A stretch of DNA of 64,000 nucleotides from Faecalibacterium sp. GTDB taxonomy: Bacteria; Bacillota; Clostridia; Oscillospirales; Ruminococcaceae. The notes below the pieces were generated by a model. The model did no database searches. It had not been told where the DNA came from and worked only from the letters and a program-made list of their open reading frames with translations. Position 1 is the stretch's first letter, and each line of letters begins with the position of its first letter. Positions 34,169-42,602 of the stretch are shown one piece after another. The stretch spans positions 62,001 to 126,000 of the forward strand of contig JALCRP010000003.1 in NCBI GenBank assembly GCA_022652735.1, read 5' to 3'. Made by a program: the position numbers and the translations under genes.

Positions 34169-34504
34169 ATGAATATGGAAGAAAAGAAAGAAAACGGCGC
34201 GGCACCTGCGCAGGAGCCGGAAGAAGAGCAAACCGACTTTATTACGCTGAGCGACGATGCCGGCAACGAAGTGACCTTTGAAAAGATCGACGAACTCGAT
34301 CATGACGGCACACATTACATTGCCGTAGTGGAAGCGGCCGACGCAGAAAAACCGGCCGAGGATGAGGACGTGATGGTGATCCTTTCCGTAGGCAAGGATG
34401 ACGACGGCGAATTTTTCGAGATCGTGGACGACGACGAACAGCTGCTTACTTTGGGCAAGCTTTTTGAAAAGCATCTGGGCGATGCCTACGAGATCACGCA
34501 GTAA
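34169..34504 (+). CDS. DUF1292 domain protein
   Basis: An acidic 111-residue protein. An N-terminal Glu-rich tail is followed by the DUF1292 domain (ITLSDDAGNEVTFEKIDELDHDGTHYIAVV, then ILSVGKDDDGEFFEIVDDDE). The family (YrzB-like) is widespread in Firmicutes, usually near ruvX, and its function is unknown. ATG 34169 is chosen with GGCGGAG upstream; ATG 34175 is a close alternative. A structured RNA follows directly. Confidence 0.85.
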   Translation: MNMEEKKENGAAPAQEPEEEQTDFITLSDDAGNEVTFEKIDELDHDGTHYIAVVEAADAEKPAEDEDVMVILSVGKDDDGEFFEIVDDDEQLLTLGKLFEKHLGDAYEITQ

Positions 34505-34517
34505 CCCTGAAAGGACC

Positions 34518-34728
34518 GATCCTGCCCGGCACGATTTGTTGTGGCTTTGCATGGAATCCTACTAAATTTCTATCGGGAGCCCGTGAAGTTCGCCGGCGGA
34601 ATGCAGACCGCCCCGCTATGGTTCACCATAGAGGCTCGATGCGGGAGCGCGAAACCGGAGACAGGGCACCCACCTATTCGCAAGAGTAGGTTTAACCGAG
34701 CCACAGACGACCGGGCAGGATCATTTTT
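34518..34728 (+). ncRNA. ssrS: Probable 6S RNA
   Basis: A non-coding segment of about 205 nt is closed by a perfect 12-bp stem (GATCCTGCCCGG at 34518-34529 with its complement at 34711-34722) and followed by TTTTTT. Inside, TGTGGCT (34540-34546) pairs with AGCCACA (34699-34705). The 3' side of the open middle carries a small hairpin (ACCTATT/AGTAGGT), and the distal arm ends in CTATGG-TTCA-CCATAG. A long rod with a central bubble and a small 3'-side hairpin, with this length, is the 6S RNA design, which mimics an open promoter and binds sigma-A RNA polymerase. The identity rests on structure, not on a database match. Confidence 0.65.
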
Positions 34729-34796
34729 TGTCTTTTTGCCCCCTTTTGGGGGCTTGTTATTTTGGGATCAAAAGCGAAAAAGGAAGTGTGCACATC

Positions 34797-35612
34797 TTGA
34801 AGCAAGAGGACTTGACCGGCGCGACGATCGACCGGTTTTGTTATGATACGCCGACTTGCCCACAGCAGGATTTTTATGCATTGTGCGAGGATGATCGCCC
34901 GCTGATGCTGGTGTTTTTGCCAAACTACGGGCACCCGATCAGCCGTGTGTACCTTTCGCGCTATGCCGATACGCTCGGCTCACTCCGCAGCGGGCGCTTG
35001 GCCTGCGTGGTACATAGCGATCCGCAGGTGATTGCGCACAGCCTGAACGGCGAGTATCCCTTTACGCTGATCTGCGATGCGGGCGGCGTATTGTATGATT
35101 ACTTTAATGTGGAATCAACGACAAGCCGCTTTTCTTGGTCGATCGAGGCGGCAAAAATTTTCCACGCGGCAGAAAAACAGGGCTTTCAGCTTGAAAAAAA
35201 TGCACCACAGCAGCTTCCGCTGACGCTGGCGGTAGGGCGCGGGGGGCAGGTTTTGTTTTCGCATTACGGCCAGAGCCTGACCGATATGCCGGATGATTGC
35301 AGCGCCATCGAGCGCGTGTGCGCGGGCCTGATGAAAAACATTTGCCTCGCCGAGGAAGACGACGCGGCACAAGAGCCGCCGGAAGAAACTGAGATCGAAG
35401 CGGAACCCGAAGAAATGTGTTTTGCCGAGGATGCGCCGGAACAAGCAGAACCCGAAGCAGAACCTGAAACAGAGCAGACTTCTGCCGAAGCCGCCGCGCC
35501 GGTGGATGTGGTTTTGCCGGATACGGCCCAAACGCCCGCCCATACCGATACGCCGGAAAGCCCGGCGAACTGGGATAAGCTGATCGGCCTGTTTGCAGAG
35601 CAAAACCGCTGA
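34797..35612 (+). CDS. Thioredoxin-fold (AhpC/TSA-like) protein with acidic C-terminal tail
   Basis: A 271-residue protein. Residues 1-165 resemble an AhpC/TSA redoxin fold (LVFLPNYGHPISRVYLSRY, later PFTLICDAGGVLYDYFNV). Where redoxins carry the peroxidatic cysteine (FxxxxCPxC) this one has NYGHPIS, so normal peroxidase chemistry is not expected. Residues 190-260 are Glu/Ala/Pro-rich and acidic. TTG 34797 is the preferred start (AAGGAAG 10 bases before); GTG 34788 is too close to that site. It follows the 6S-like RNA. Function unknown. Confidence 0.6.
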   Translation: MKQEDLTGATIDRFCYDTPTCPQQDFYALCEDDRPLMLVFLPNYGHPISRVYLSRYADTLGSLRSGRLACVVHSDPQVIAHSLNGEYPFTLICDAGGVLYDYFNVESTTSRFSWSIEAAKIFHAAEKQGFQLEKNAPQQLPLTLAVGRGGQVLFSHYGQSLTDMPDDCSAIERVCAGLMKNICLAEEDDAAQEPPEETEIEAEPEEMCFAEDAPEQAEPEAEPETEQTSAEAAAPVDVVLPDTAQTPAHTDTPESPANWDKLIGLFAEQNR

Positions 35613-35660
35613 AACGTGCCCGAAAAGGGCGGCGCCGTATGGCCCGAAAAGCATAACATA

Positions 35661-35699
35661 AAAAGAGGAGCTTTCTCGGTGGAGAAGGCTCCTCTTTTT
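35661..35699. terminator. Bidirectional Rho-independent terminator
   Basis: AAAAGAGGAGC and GCTCCTCTTTT form an 11-bp stem with inner CTTTCTC/GAGAAGG pairing. The flanking genes converge. Confidence 0.88.
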
Positions 35700-35717
35700 G
35701 CACGTTGCCGTGCGGCG

Positions 35718-35915
35718 TTAATCGTCGGAGGAAAACAGCGACGGGATCGCGCACAGGCCGGCAATGCCGACAATGACAAAAATGATGCGGGAGAGGATGG
35801 ATGCGCTGCCGCCAAACAGCCAGCCTACCAGATCGAACTGGAACAGGCCAACCAGACCCCAGTTGATGCCGCCGATAATCAGCAGCACCAAACAGACTTT
35901 GTAAAATGCCTGCAC
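35718..35915 (-). CDS. DUF378 small membrane protein
   Basis: A 65-residue protein with two membrane segments and the family signature LLIIGGINWGLVGLFQFDLVGWLFG (DUF378, YuzA-like). Function unknown. The start is GTG 35915, with AAGGAGG 8 bases before it; the open frame continues upstream but without a ribosome site. Confidence 0.85.
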   Translation of the reverse strand: MQAFYKVCLVLLIIGGINWGLVGLFQFDLVGWLFGGSASILSRIIFVIVGIAGLCAIPSLFSSDD

Positions 35916-36113
35916 AAGAAAAACCTCCTTCCTGAAAACAGACACAAAGCGTTTGCTTCGTTTACCGCTAGTCTGCCCTTTCAAAAGGAGGTTTATACCA
36001 AATCTGTGATTTTGGCCGGCGATTCGGTGCTTTTGTGGCTTGATACCTTAGATATGCGGCACTTTGCGGGCATCTGTTTCGCCGCAAAGCCTGCCGCAGG
36101 GTACGGCCGCTTG

Positions 36114-37481
36114 TTAGTTTTTCAGCGCCTGCATCGGGGCCGGCAGGCGGCCGCCGCGGTCGATGAAAACCTTCGGGCTGCGCGTATTTACCGCCATGAT
36201 CGGCGCATAGCCGAACAACCCGCCAAAGTTCAGCGTTTCGCCGGCCTTGCGCCCGATCGCAGGGATCACGCGCACCGCCGTGGTTTTCGTGTTTACCATG
36301 CCGATCGCCGCTTCGTCCGCAATCATGGCGCTGATCGTCTCGGCCGGCGTATCGCCCGGGATTACCACCATATCAATGCCCACGCTGCACACGGCCGTCA
36401 TGGCCTCGAGCTTTTCAATCGTGAGGCAGCCGCTTTCGGCCGCATGGATCATGCCGTCGTCCTCGCTGACGGGGATAAATGCACCCGAAAGCCCGCCGAC
36501 ATGGTTTGAGGCCATCACGCCGCCTTTTTTCACGGCGTCATTTAACAGCGCGAGGCAGGCGGTTGTGCCGCAGCAGCCGCACTGCTCAAGGCCCATCTCT
36601 TCCAGCACATTGGCAACGCTGTCGCCAATGGCCGGCGTCGGGGCCAGCGAAAGGTCGATAATGCCGGCGGGTACGCCCAGCTCTTTCGAGGCAAGGTTTG
36701 CCACCAGCTGGCCCACGCGCGTGATCTTGAAGGCGGTGCGCTTTACAAGCTCGGCCACCTGATCGATCGGGGCATCCTTCGGCAGCTTTGCCAGCGCGGC
36801 ACGCACGGCGCCGGGGCCGGAAACGCCGACGTGGATTTCACAATCAGGCTCGCCGGGGCCGTGGAACGCGCCGGCCATAAAGGGGTTGTCCTCCGGCGCG
36901 TTGCAGAAAACAACGAGCTTCGATGCGCCCAAGCACTGGTTTTCTTTTGTCAGCTCGGCCGCTTCGCGCACAACGGGCCCCATCATCTTGATGGCGTCCA
37001 TATTTAAGCCCGATTTTGTCGAGCCGATGTTGATGGAGCTGCACACGATGTCTGTTTCGGCCACGGCGCGCGGGATGGCTTCGATCAGGCGTTTATCGCC
37101 CGCCGAAAAGCCTTTGTGCACCAGCGCGGAAAAGCCGCCCAGCAAATTGACGCCCACTTTTTTGCCTGCAGCGTCCAGCGTCTTGGCAAACTGCACAGGG
37201 TCGGCTTCGGGGCAGGCGCCCAACAGCATCGCCACGGGCGTTACGCTCAGGCGCTTATTTACGATGGGAATGCCGTATTCGCTGCTGATATGGTCAACGA
37301 CGGGCACAAGGCGGGCCGCCTTTGTGGTGATCTTATCGTAGATTTTCTGGCAGGCACGGTCCGGGTCCGGGTCGATACAATCCAAAAGGCTGATGCCCAT
37401 CGTCACGGTGCGGACGTCCAGATTTTCCTCGGTAAACATCTCGATCGTCTCGAGGATGTCGCCGGTATTGAACATGCTCAT
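36114..37481 (-). CDS. UPF0210 (PFL) family protein
   Basis: A 455-residue UPF0210/PFL family protein, related to the pyruvate-formate-lyase-like fold but without known activity. Conserved stretches include [39 protein letters not shown] and [28 protein letters not shown] precedes ATG 37481. It is 13 bp after an ACT-domain gene, a pairing conserved across Firmicutes and archaea that suggests an amino-acid-regulated enzyme. Confidence 0.9.
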   Translation of the reverse strand: MSMFNTGDILETIEMFTEENLDVRTVTMGISLLDCIDPDPDRACQKIYDKITTKAARLVPVVDHISSEYGIPIVNKRLSVTPVAMLLGACPEADPVQFAKTLDAAGKKVGVNLLGGFSALVHKGFSAGDKRLIEAIPRAVAETDIVCSSINIGSTKSGLNMDAIKMMGPVVREAAELTKENQCLGASKLVVFCNAPEDNPFMAGAFHGPGEPDCEIHVGVSGPGAVRAALAKLPKDAPIDQVAELVKRTAFKITRVGQLVANLASKELGVPAGIIDLSLAPTPAIGDSVANVLEEMGLEQCGCCGTTACLALLNDAVKKGGVMASNHVGGLSGAFIPVSEDDGMIHAAESGCLTIEKLEAMTAVCSVGIDMVVIPGDTPAETISAMIADEAAIGMVNTKTTAVRVIPAIGRKAGETLNFGGLFGYAPIMAVNTRSPKVFIDRGGRLPAPMQALKN

Positions 37482-37494
37482 GGCCGCCCTCCGT

Positions 37495-37764
37495 TCAAAC
37501 CGTATGCATCGCGTCAAAAACTTCTTGGCGCGTTACATTGATCTGCATGCCCATCTCTTTGCCCAGCGCGGCAAAGCGGGCATGCATTTCATCGTGGCTG
37601 ACTTTGCAGCCGGAAATATCCACGAGCATAATCATTGCGAACATGCCCTGCAAAATGCTTTGCGTTACGTCCTCGACATTGATGCCGATCTCGGCGCACA
37701 AGCCGGATACCTTGGCGATAACGCCCACGGTATCCTTACCGATAACAGTAATAAATGCTTTCAT
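37495..37764 (-). CDS. ACT domain protein (UPF0237)
   Basis: An 89-residue stand-alone ACT domain ([34 protein letters not shown]). ACT domains bind amino acids, and this one is the constant partner of UPF0210. GGGGGA precedes ATG 37764. An extended -10, TG-T-TATAAT (37814-37822 on the minus strand), is a likely promoter for the pair. Confidence 0.9.
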   Translation of the reverse strand: MKAFITVIGKDTVGVIAKVSGLCAEIGINVEDVTQSILQGMFAMIMLVDISGCKVSHDEMHARFAALGKEMGMQINVTRQEVFDAMHTV

Positions 37765-37813
37765 AATCGGTTCCCCCTTTGTTCCCATTCCGCGGTAAAA
37801 ATGCAACATCTTC

Positions 37814-37891
37814 ATTATAACAGAATCCGCGGGCTTTACTATCCGTTTTTTCACGGTTTTAGTTTACTTTACAAAAGATTTTTTCTATAAT
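37814..37891. promoter_or_regulatory. Divergent promoters for the ACT/UPF0210 and Lrp/aminotransferase operons
   Basis: Minus strand: extended -10 TGT-TATAAT at 37814-37822. Plus strand: TTTACT (37863-37868), 17-bp spacer, TATAAT (37886-37891). The starts are about 75 bp apart, so the adjacent Lrp protein could affect both. Confidence 0.65.
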
Positions 37892-37961
37892 AGTACCAAT
37901 CGCACGAAGCAGAGAATGACTTTGTGCCGCAGAAGCCTGCGGCGGACAGGAGAGATAGGAA

Positions 37962-38441
37962 ATGGAAGAACTGCTAAAGGTCCTTGAAAACAACGCGCGG
38001 CTGCCGCTGGAAGATCTGGCCGCCATGCTCGGGAAAACGCCCGCCGAGGTTTCGGGCATGATGGATAAAGCCCGGGCCGATGGCCTTATCAAGGGCTATA
38101 AAACGCTGATTGATTGGGAGAAGGCCGGCGCCGAGCGCGTCGAGGCCGTCATCGAGCTGCGCGTCAGCCCGAAGAAATCCCGCGGCTTTGACGAGATTGC
38201 TTCTACCATTGCCTCTTTCGATGAAGTGGAAAGCGTCCTTTTGATGAGCGGCGGCTATGATCTGCAGGTTATCATCAAGGGCAAAACCTTTCAGGAGATT
38301 GCCCTGTTTGTGGCCAAACGCCTTTCGCCGCTGGATGATGTGCTGAGCACGACGACGCATTTTGTGCTGCACACCTATAAAAAGGAAGGCCGCGATTATA
38401 CGGCGGATGAAACCGACGAGAGAGAGTGCACGGTGCTGTGA
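37962..38441 (+). CDS. Lrp/AsnC-family transcriptional regulator
   Basis: A 159-residue Lrp-type regulator: N-terminal winged HTH (RLPLEDLAAMLGKTPAEVSGMMDKARADGLIKGY) and C-terminal RAM domain (VEAVIELRVSPK, VESVLLMSGGYDLQVIIKGK). It is translationally coupled to the aminotransferase gene (TGATG) and divergent from the ACT gene. It probably responds to the amino acid handled by its neighbour. Confidence 0.9.
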   Translation: MEELLKVLENNARLPLEDLAAMLGKTPAEVSGMMDKARADGLIKGYKTLIDWEKAGAERVEAVIELRVSPKKSRGFDEIASTIASFDEVESVLLMSGGYDLQVIIKGKTFQEIALFVAKRLSPLDDVLSTTTHFVLHTYKKEGRDYTADETDERECTVL

Positions 38442-39619
38442 TGGAGTATGATAAGCTGCTTGCGCCCGCGGCCGTCGCTATGCGGCCGTCCGGTATTCGC
38501 AAGTTTTTTGATCTGGCTGCCGATATGCCGGATTGTATTTCGCTCGGCGTGGGCGAGCCGGATTTCAAAACCCCTTGGGCCATCCGCGAGGCCGGCATCG
38601 ACAGCCTTGAGCACGGCCGTACCCGTTATACCGCAAATGCCGGCCTGAAGGAGCTGCGCGCCGAGATCGCTCGCTATATGGAGCGCCGGATGCACCTTAC
38701 CTACGACCCGGCCAAGGAAATCCTTGTTACCGTCGGCGGCAGCGAAGCCATCGATATGTGTGTGCGCACCCTGATCGAGCCGGGCGACGAAGTGATCCTG
38801 CCCGAGCCGTGCTTTGTTTGTTACGAGCCGATCACGACGCTTTCCGGCGGTGTGCCGGTACATGTGGCATGCAAAGCCGAAAATGAATTCCGCCTGACAG
38901 CGGAAGATTTGAAGGCCGCGATCACGCCGAAAACAAAGCTCTTGATCCTGCCTTTCCCGAACAACCCTACGGGCGCCGTGATGGAGCAGGAAGATCTGGA
39001 AACGATCGCCGAAGTGCTGCGCGGCACGAATATCATGGTGCTTTCGGATGAAATTTACGCCGAATTGAACTATGGCCTGCACCCGCATGTTTCGATCGCC
39101 ACGCTGCCCGGCATGCAGGAGCGCACGATTGTGGTAAACGGCTTCTCGAAAGCCTACGCCATGACGGGCTGGCGCCTCGGCTATGCCTGTGGGCCTGCGC
39201 CGATTGTGAAAGTGATGACGAAAATCCACCAAAGCGCGATCATGAGCGCCCCGACGACAAGCCAGTATGCGGCCATCGTCGCCATGCAGGAGTGTGACAG
39301 CGAGATCGAGCGCATGCGCGATGAGTACAATCACCGCCGCCGCTTTGTGGTAAAAGAGCTGAACGATATGGGCCTGACCTGCTTTGAGCCGCGGGGCGCG
39401 TTTTATACGTTCCCGTGCATCCGCGCAAGCGGGATGTCGAGCCAGGATTTCTGCACGGCGCTGCTGGAAAAAAAGCATGTTGCCATTGTGCCGGGCGATG
39501 CGTTCGGCGCTTCGGGCGATGGATACGCCCGCATCAGCTATGCGTATTCCGTCGAGCATTTGCAGGAGGCGCTGAAGCGCATCCGCGCGTTTTTAACCGA
39601 ACTGAAAGAAAAAGCCTGA
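38441..39619 (+). CDS. Class I/II PLP aminotransferase
   Basis: A 392-residue fold-type I aminotransferase. Family motifs are FPNNPTGA (about 170), SDEIYAEL and the PLP lysine in GFSKAYAMTGWRLGY. It resembles the aspartate/aromatic/alanine group, but specificity is not readable. The start overlaps the stop of the Lrp gene, implying joint expression. Confidence 0.92.
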   Translation: MEYDKLLAPAAVAMRPSGIRKFFDLAADMPDCISLGVGEPDFKTPWAIREAGIDSLEHGRTRYTANAGLKELRAEIARYMERRMHLTYDPAKEILVTVGGSEAIDMCVRTLIEPGDEVILPEPCFVCYEPITTLSGGVPVHVACKAENEFRLTAEDLKAAITPKTKLLILPFPNNPTGAVMEQEDLETIAEVLRGTNIMVLSDEIYAELNYGLHPHVSIATLPGMQERTIVVNGFSKAYAMTGWRLGYACGPAPIVKVMTKIHQSAIMSAPTTSQYAAIVAMQECDSEIERMRDEYNHRRRFVVKELNDMGLTCFEPRGAFYTFPCIRASGMSSQDFCTALLEKKHVAIVPGDAFGASGDGYARISYAYSVEHLQEALKRIRAFLTELKEKA

Positions 39620-39627
39620 ATCTGCGG

Positions 39628-39665
39628 CGGCCCGCGCATCCTTTTGCGGTGCGGCGGGCCGTTTT
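39628..39665 (+). terminator. Terminator after the aminotransferase gene
   Basis: CGGCCCGC pairs with GCGGGCCG, followed by TTTT. A downstream gene starts only 22 bp later, so some read-through is likely. Confidence 0.6.
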
Positions 39666-39686
39666 GCGCCGGAAAGGAATGTTAAC

Positions 39687-40871
39687 ATGGAAACCGCAAA
39701 ATCCGCTGTGATCCTTTCGCCTGCCATCAGCTATGCGCAAACTGTCTGCGACAATGCTGTCGAGGCGATTTTTGCCGCGCTGCCCGCGGCGCAAAAGATC
39801 GGCCCCGAAACAAAGATTCTGCTGAAGCCGAACCTGCTGGCCAAACACCCGCCCGAGGCCGCCGTGACGACGCACCCCGCGGTGGTAGCGGCGGTCATCC
39901 GCGCATGCTTGGCGCGTGGGGCCAAAGCCGAGCATATCACCGTGGCCGATTCGGCGGGCGGGGTGTACAATCCGGGCCAAATGAAAGCCTTGTATAAGGT
40001 GTCCGGGCTGGCCGATGCCTGTGCACCGTTCGGCGTGGCATGCTACACCGCCTGTGAGACGGGGCCGCGGAAAACGGCCGGCGGCAAAGTTGTGTCCGAA
40101 TTCGAGCTGATTCGCCCGGTGCTGGAGGCGGATTTTATCATCGATCTGCCGAAATTCAAAACGCACGTGATGACAGGCATGACGGCTGCCTGCAAAAATT
40201 TGTTCGGCACGATCCCGGGCCTCAAAAAAGCAGAATGGCACATGCGCTTCCCGGAAAAGGAACGCTTTGGCGAGATGCTGATTGATCTGCTGGAAACCGT
40301 GCGGCCCGATATGGCGATCGTGGACGCGGTGGTGGGCCTTGAGGGCGACGGCCCGGCCGGCGGCGAGGCACACCCGGTGGGGCTTTTGCTTGGCAGCGAA
40401 AACTTGCCGAATCTCGACCTTGCCTGTGCCGCGCTGATGGGCCTTGACCCAATGCGGGTGCCATACTTGGCGGCGGCGCAGGCGCGCGGCCTTTGTGCCG
40501 CCGCGTTTGACCCTGCCGACCTGCGGGGCGAGCCGGCGCTGTTTGTGCCGGTTAAGGGCTGGAAGCTGCCCGCAAGCTATACGGGCGGCGCGGGCGCAAA
40601 TACCGATTTTGCCCACAGCGATAGGGTGCCGAAGCTTTTCCGCCCTGCTGTGGCATGGGGCGAAAAGCGCCTTGCGCCGCACCCGGTTGTCAACCGTGCT
40701 TTGTGCATCGGCTGCGGCAAGTGCGCCGAAATCTGCCCGCAGCAGACGATTACCATAAAAAACGGCAAATCCCATATTGGCCCGAAAAAGTGCATCCGCT
40801 GCTTTTGCTGCCATGAAATGTGCCCGGTAAAGGCTATCGACGTGAAGCAGCTCCGTCTGTTCCGGCTGTGA
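39687..40871 (+). CDS. DUF362 protein with two 4Fe-4S clusters
   Basis: A 394-residue DUF362 protein followed by a ferredoxin domain. The first 320 residues carry the family motifs LLKPNLLAKHPPEAAVTTHP and DLPKFKTHVMTGMTAACKNLFG. The end has two 4Fe-4S motifs, CIGCGKCAEICP (from C340) and CIRCFCCHEMCP. Function is unknown; a cytoplasmic redox or iron-sulfur related role is likely. GGAAAGGAAT precedes the ATG. Confidence 0.9.
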   Translation: METAKSAVILSPAISYAQTVCDNAVEAIFAALPAAQKIGPETKILLKPNLLAKHPPEAAVTTHPAVVAAVIRACLARGAKAEHITVADSAGGVYNPGQMKALYKVSGLADACAPFGVACYTACETGPRKTAGGKVVSEFELIRPVLEADFIIDLPKFKTHVMTGMTAACKNLFGTIPGLKKAEWHMRFPEKERFGEMLIDLLETVRPDMAIVDAVVGLEGDGPAGGEAHPVGLLLGSENLPNLDLACAALMGLDPMRVPYLAAAQARGLCAAAFDPADLRGEPALFVPVKGWKLPASYTGGAGANTDFAHSDRVPKLFRPAVAWGEKRLAPHPVVNRALCIGCGKCAEICPQQTITIKNGKSHIGPKKCIRCFCCHEMCPVKAIDVKQLRLFRL

Positions 40872-40960
40872 GAAAAAGCGGCGCGATACCTTCATGAGCG
40901 CTAAAGCTCTGCGCGCCACGCGAAATGCCCTTGCGGCAAACCCCAAAAGGAGAACCCTTT

Positions 40961-41836
40961 ATGGAAAAAGTTACAATACTCGCCCCGGCAAAAATCAACC
41001 TTGCGCTGGATGTGACAGGCCGCCTGCCCAACGGATACCATGCGCTGGATATGGTGATGCAGGCGCTGACGCTTTGCGAGCGTATCACGCTGCAAAAAGC
41101 GGATACGCTTTCGCTGGCCCTGCCCGGCAGCGATCTGCCCGGCGACGCACATAATATTGCATGGAAAGCCGCCGAGGCATTTTTGCGCTATACAAAACTT
41201 TCCACGGCCGCCGCGCTTACGGTGGAAAAGCACACGCCCGTGCAGGCGGGCATGGGCGGCGGCAGCGCAGATGCGGCGGGCGTACTTGTGGGCATGAATG
41301 AGCTGTACGCCGACATTTTGCCGCGCAAGCTGTCGCAAAGCGAGCTGCTGGCGCTGGGCGCAGATTTGGGCGCGGATGTACCTTTTGCGCTGATGGGCGG
41401 CACCTGCCGCGTACAGGGTGTGGGCGATTTGCTGTGCCCGCTGCCGCCCCTGCCGGATTGCGGCATCGTCATCGTGATGCCGGAGTACGGCGTTTCCACC
41501 CCGGCGGCGTTTGCCGCGTTTGACAAAGTGGAAAAGCCGTACCACCCGGATGTGCCCGCGCTGGATGCTGCTTTGCGCGCCGGCGATTTTGCGGGCGTGT
41601 GCCGCGCGGCGGGCAACGCTTTGGAGGCCGTGGGCAGCGGCAGCGAAACGCAGGCGATCAAGCAAAGCCTGAAACAGGCGGGCGCACGGGCCGCTTTGAT
41701 GACAGGCAGCGGCGCGGCCGTGTTCGGCCTGTATGATACCAAGGCCGCCGCAGAGCATGCGGCCGAAACCCTGCGCCGCATTTATCGGCGGGTTTATGTT
41801 ACCGCGCCCGCGCGCGGCGGGCCTGTGCGCACATAA
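40961..41836 (+). CDS. ispE: 4-diphosphocytidyl-2-C-methyl-D-erythritol kinase
   Basis: A 291-residue GHMP kinase of the non-mevalonate isoprenoid pathway. The N-terminal APAKINLALDV and ATP loop PVQAGMGGGSADAAG (93-107) with GADVPFALMGG downstream identify it. AAAAGGAGAA precedes ATG 40961. spoIIR follows after 67 bp, with its own promoter and hairpin. Confidence 0.93.
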   Translation: MEKVTILAPAKINLALDVTGRLPNGYHALDMVMQALTLCERITLQKADTLSLALPGSDLPGDAHNIAWKAAEAFLRYTKLSTAAALTVEKHTPVQAGMGGGSADAAGVLVGMNELYADILPRKLSQSELLALGADLGADVPFALMGGTCRVQGVGDLLCPLPPLPDCGIVIVMPEYGVSTPAAFAAFDKVEKPYHPDVPALDAALRAGDFAGVCRAAGNALEAVGSGSETQAIKQSLKQAGARAALMTGSGAAVFGLYDTKAAAEHAAETLRRIYRRVYVTAPARGGPVRT

Positions 41837-41845
41837 AATTTTTGG

Positions 41846-41899
41846 TATAATTTTCCACAGATGCACCCACACTGTTGGTATCAAAACAGGAGGGTGCAT
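41846..41899 (+). promoter_or_regulatory. spoIIR promoter and leader hairpin that covers the ribosome site
   Basis: An extended -10, TG-G-TATAAT (41843-41851), precedes a strong hairpin: ATGCACCC (41861-41868) pairs with GGGTGCAT (41892-41899), and CTGTT (41872-41876) pairs with AACAG (41885-41889). The spoIIR ribosome site AGGAGGG (41888-41894) lies inside the 3' arm. TTTTT follows, so it could also act as a terminator for ispE. Confidence 0.6.
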
Positions 41900-41903
41900 T
41901 TTT

Positions 41904-42518
41904 ATGTCTTTGACCTTTTGGACAAAAACCCGTACATGGTATTTGAGCTTGGCGCTGGGGTTTGTGCTTGCGTTTGCCCTGACGGCGGCGGGCTTTTCCG
42001 ATTTCAGCCGTACCTGCGGCGCGATCCGGGCGGATACGCTGCGGCTGCATATCGTGGCGGCGAGCGATTCGGTAGCCGATCAAACGCTGAAATTGCAGGT
42101 ACGCAACGCCATCGTGGCGGCGGCGGGCCGCATTTGCGCCGCAGCGCCCGATCAAGAAAGCGCCAAGGCAGCGCTGCGCCAAAACCTGCCGCTTTTGGTG
42201 CATACCGCACAGTATGCGATGGCGCAAAGGGGCCGCCCGCAGCAGGCCACGGCCCAGATCGAGCACAGCTATTTTGCCACGGCCCATTATGGGGACGATA
42301 CGCTGCCTGCGGGGCAGTACGATGCCGTGCGCATCCGCCTTGGGGCGGGCAAAGGGCACAACTGGTGGTGCTGCCTGTATCCGGCGCTTTGCCTTTCGGC
42401 CAGCGGCGCACATTATGAAAAGCCTGCCGAGGATGCCATTGTTACGGGCGATTACGAGATTCGCTTTGCCTGCGTGGAATGGTGGGAGCAGCAAAAACAA
42501 AAATCCGCCAAAGCCTAA
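41904..42518 (+). CDS. spoIIR: Stage II sporulation protein R
   Basis: A 204-residue SpoIIR protein, the forespore signal that activates the SpoIIGA protease and so sigma-E in the mother cell. An N-terminal signal/membrane segment (about 10-30) is followed by RLHIVAASDSVADQTLKLQVRNAI and HNWWCCLYPALC, the family landmarks. ATG 41904 lies 9 bases after AGGAGGG, which is buried in a hairpin. Its presence suggests a sporulating ancestor or organism. Confidence 0.9.
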   Translation: MSLTFWTKTRTWYLSLALGFVLAFALTAAGFSDFSRTCGAIRADTLRLHIVAASDSVADQTLKLQVRNAIVAAAGRICAAAPDQESAKAALRQNLPLLVHTAQYAMAQRGRPQQATAQIEHSYFATAHYGDDTLPAGQYDAVRIRLGAGKGHNWWCCLYPALCLSASGAHYEKPAEDAIVTGDYEIRFACVEWWEQQKQKSAKA

Positions 42519-42549
42519 ACGAAAAATACAGGCCGCATTTTCTGCATGC

Positions 42550-42577
42550 ACCTTTGCCCCGCCCCTGGCATAGAGTA
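42550..42577 (+). promoter_or_regulatory. Possible sigma-K-type promoter
   Basis: AC (42550-42551), 17 bp, then CATAGAGTA (42569-42577) matches the B. subtilis sigma-K pattern AC-N16/17-CATAnnnTA. The start point would fall almost on the ribosome site (42584-42590), which weakens the case. Confidence 0.3.
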
Positions 42578-42602
42578 GGGCATAAGGAGGTGCACAGCAC
42601 TT

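Noticed and set aside
41821-41860. Sigma-F promoter for spoIIR
   Set aside because: I could not match both sigma-F boxes with correct spacing; only an extended sigma-A-like -10 is convincing.
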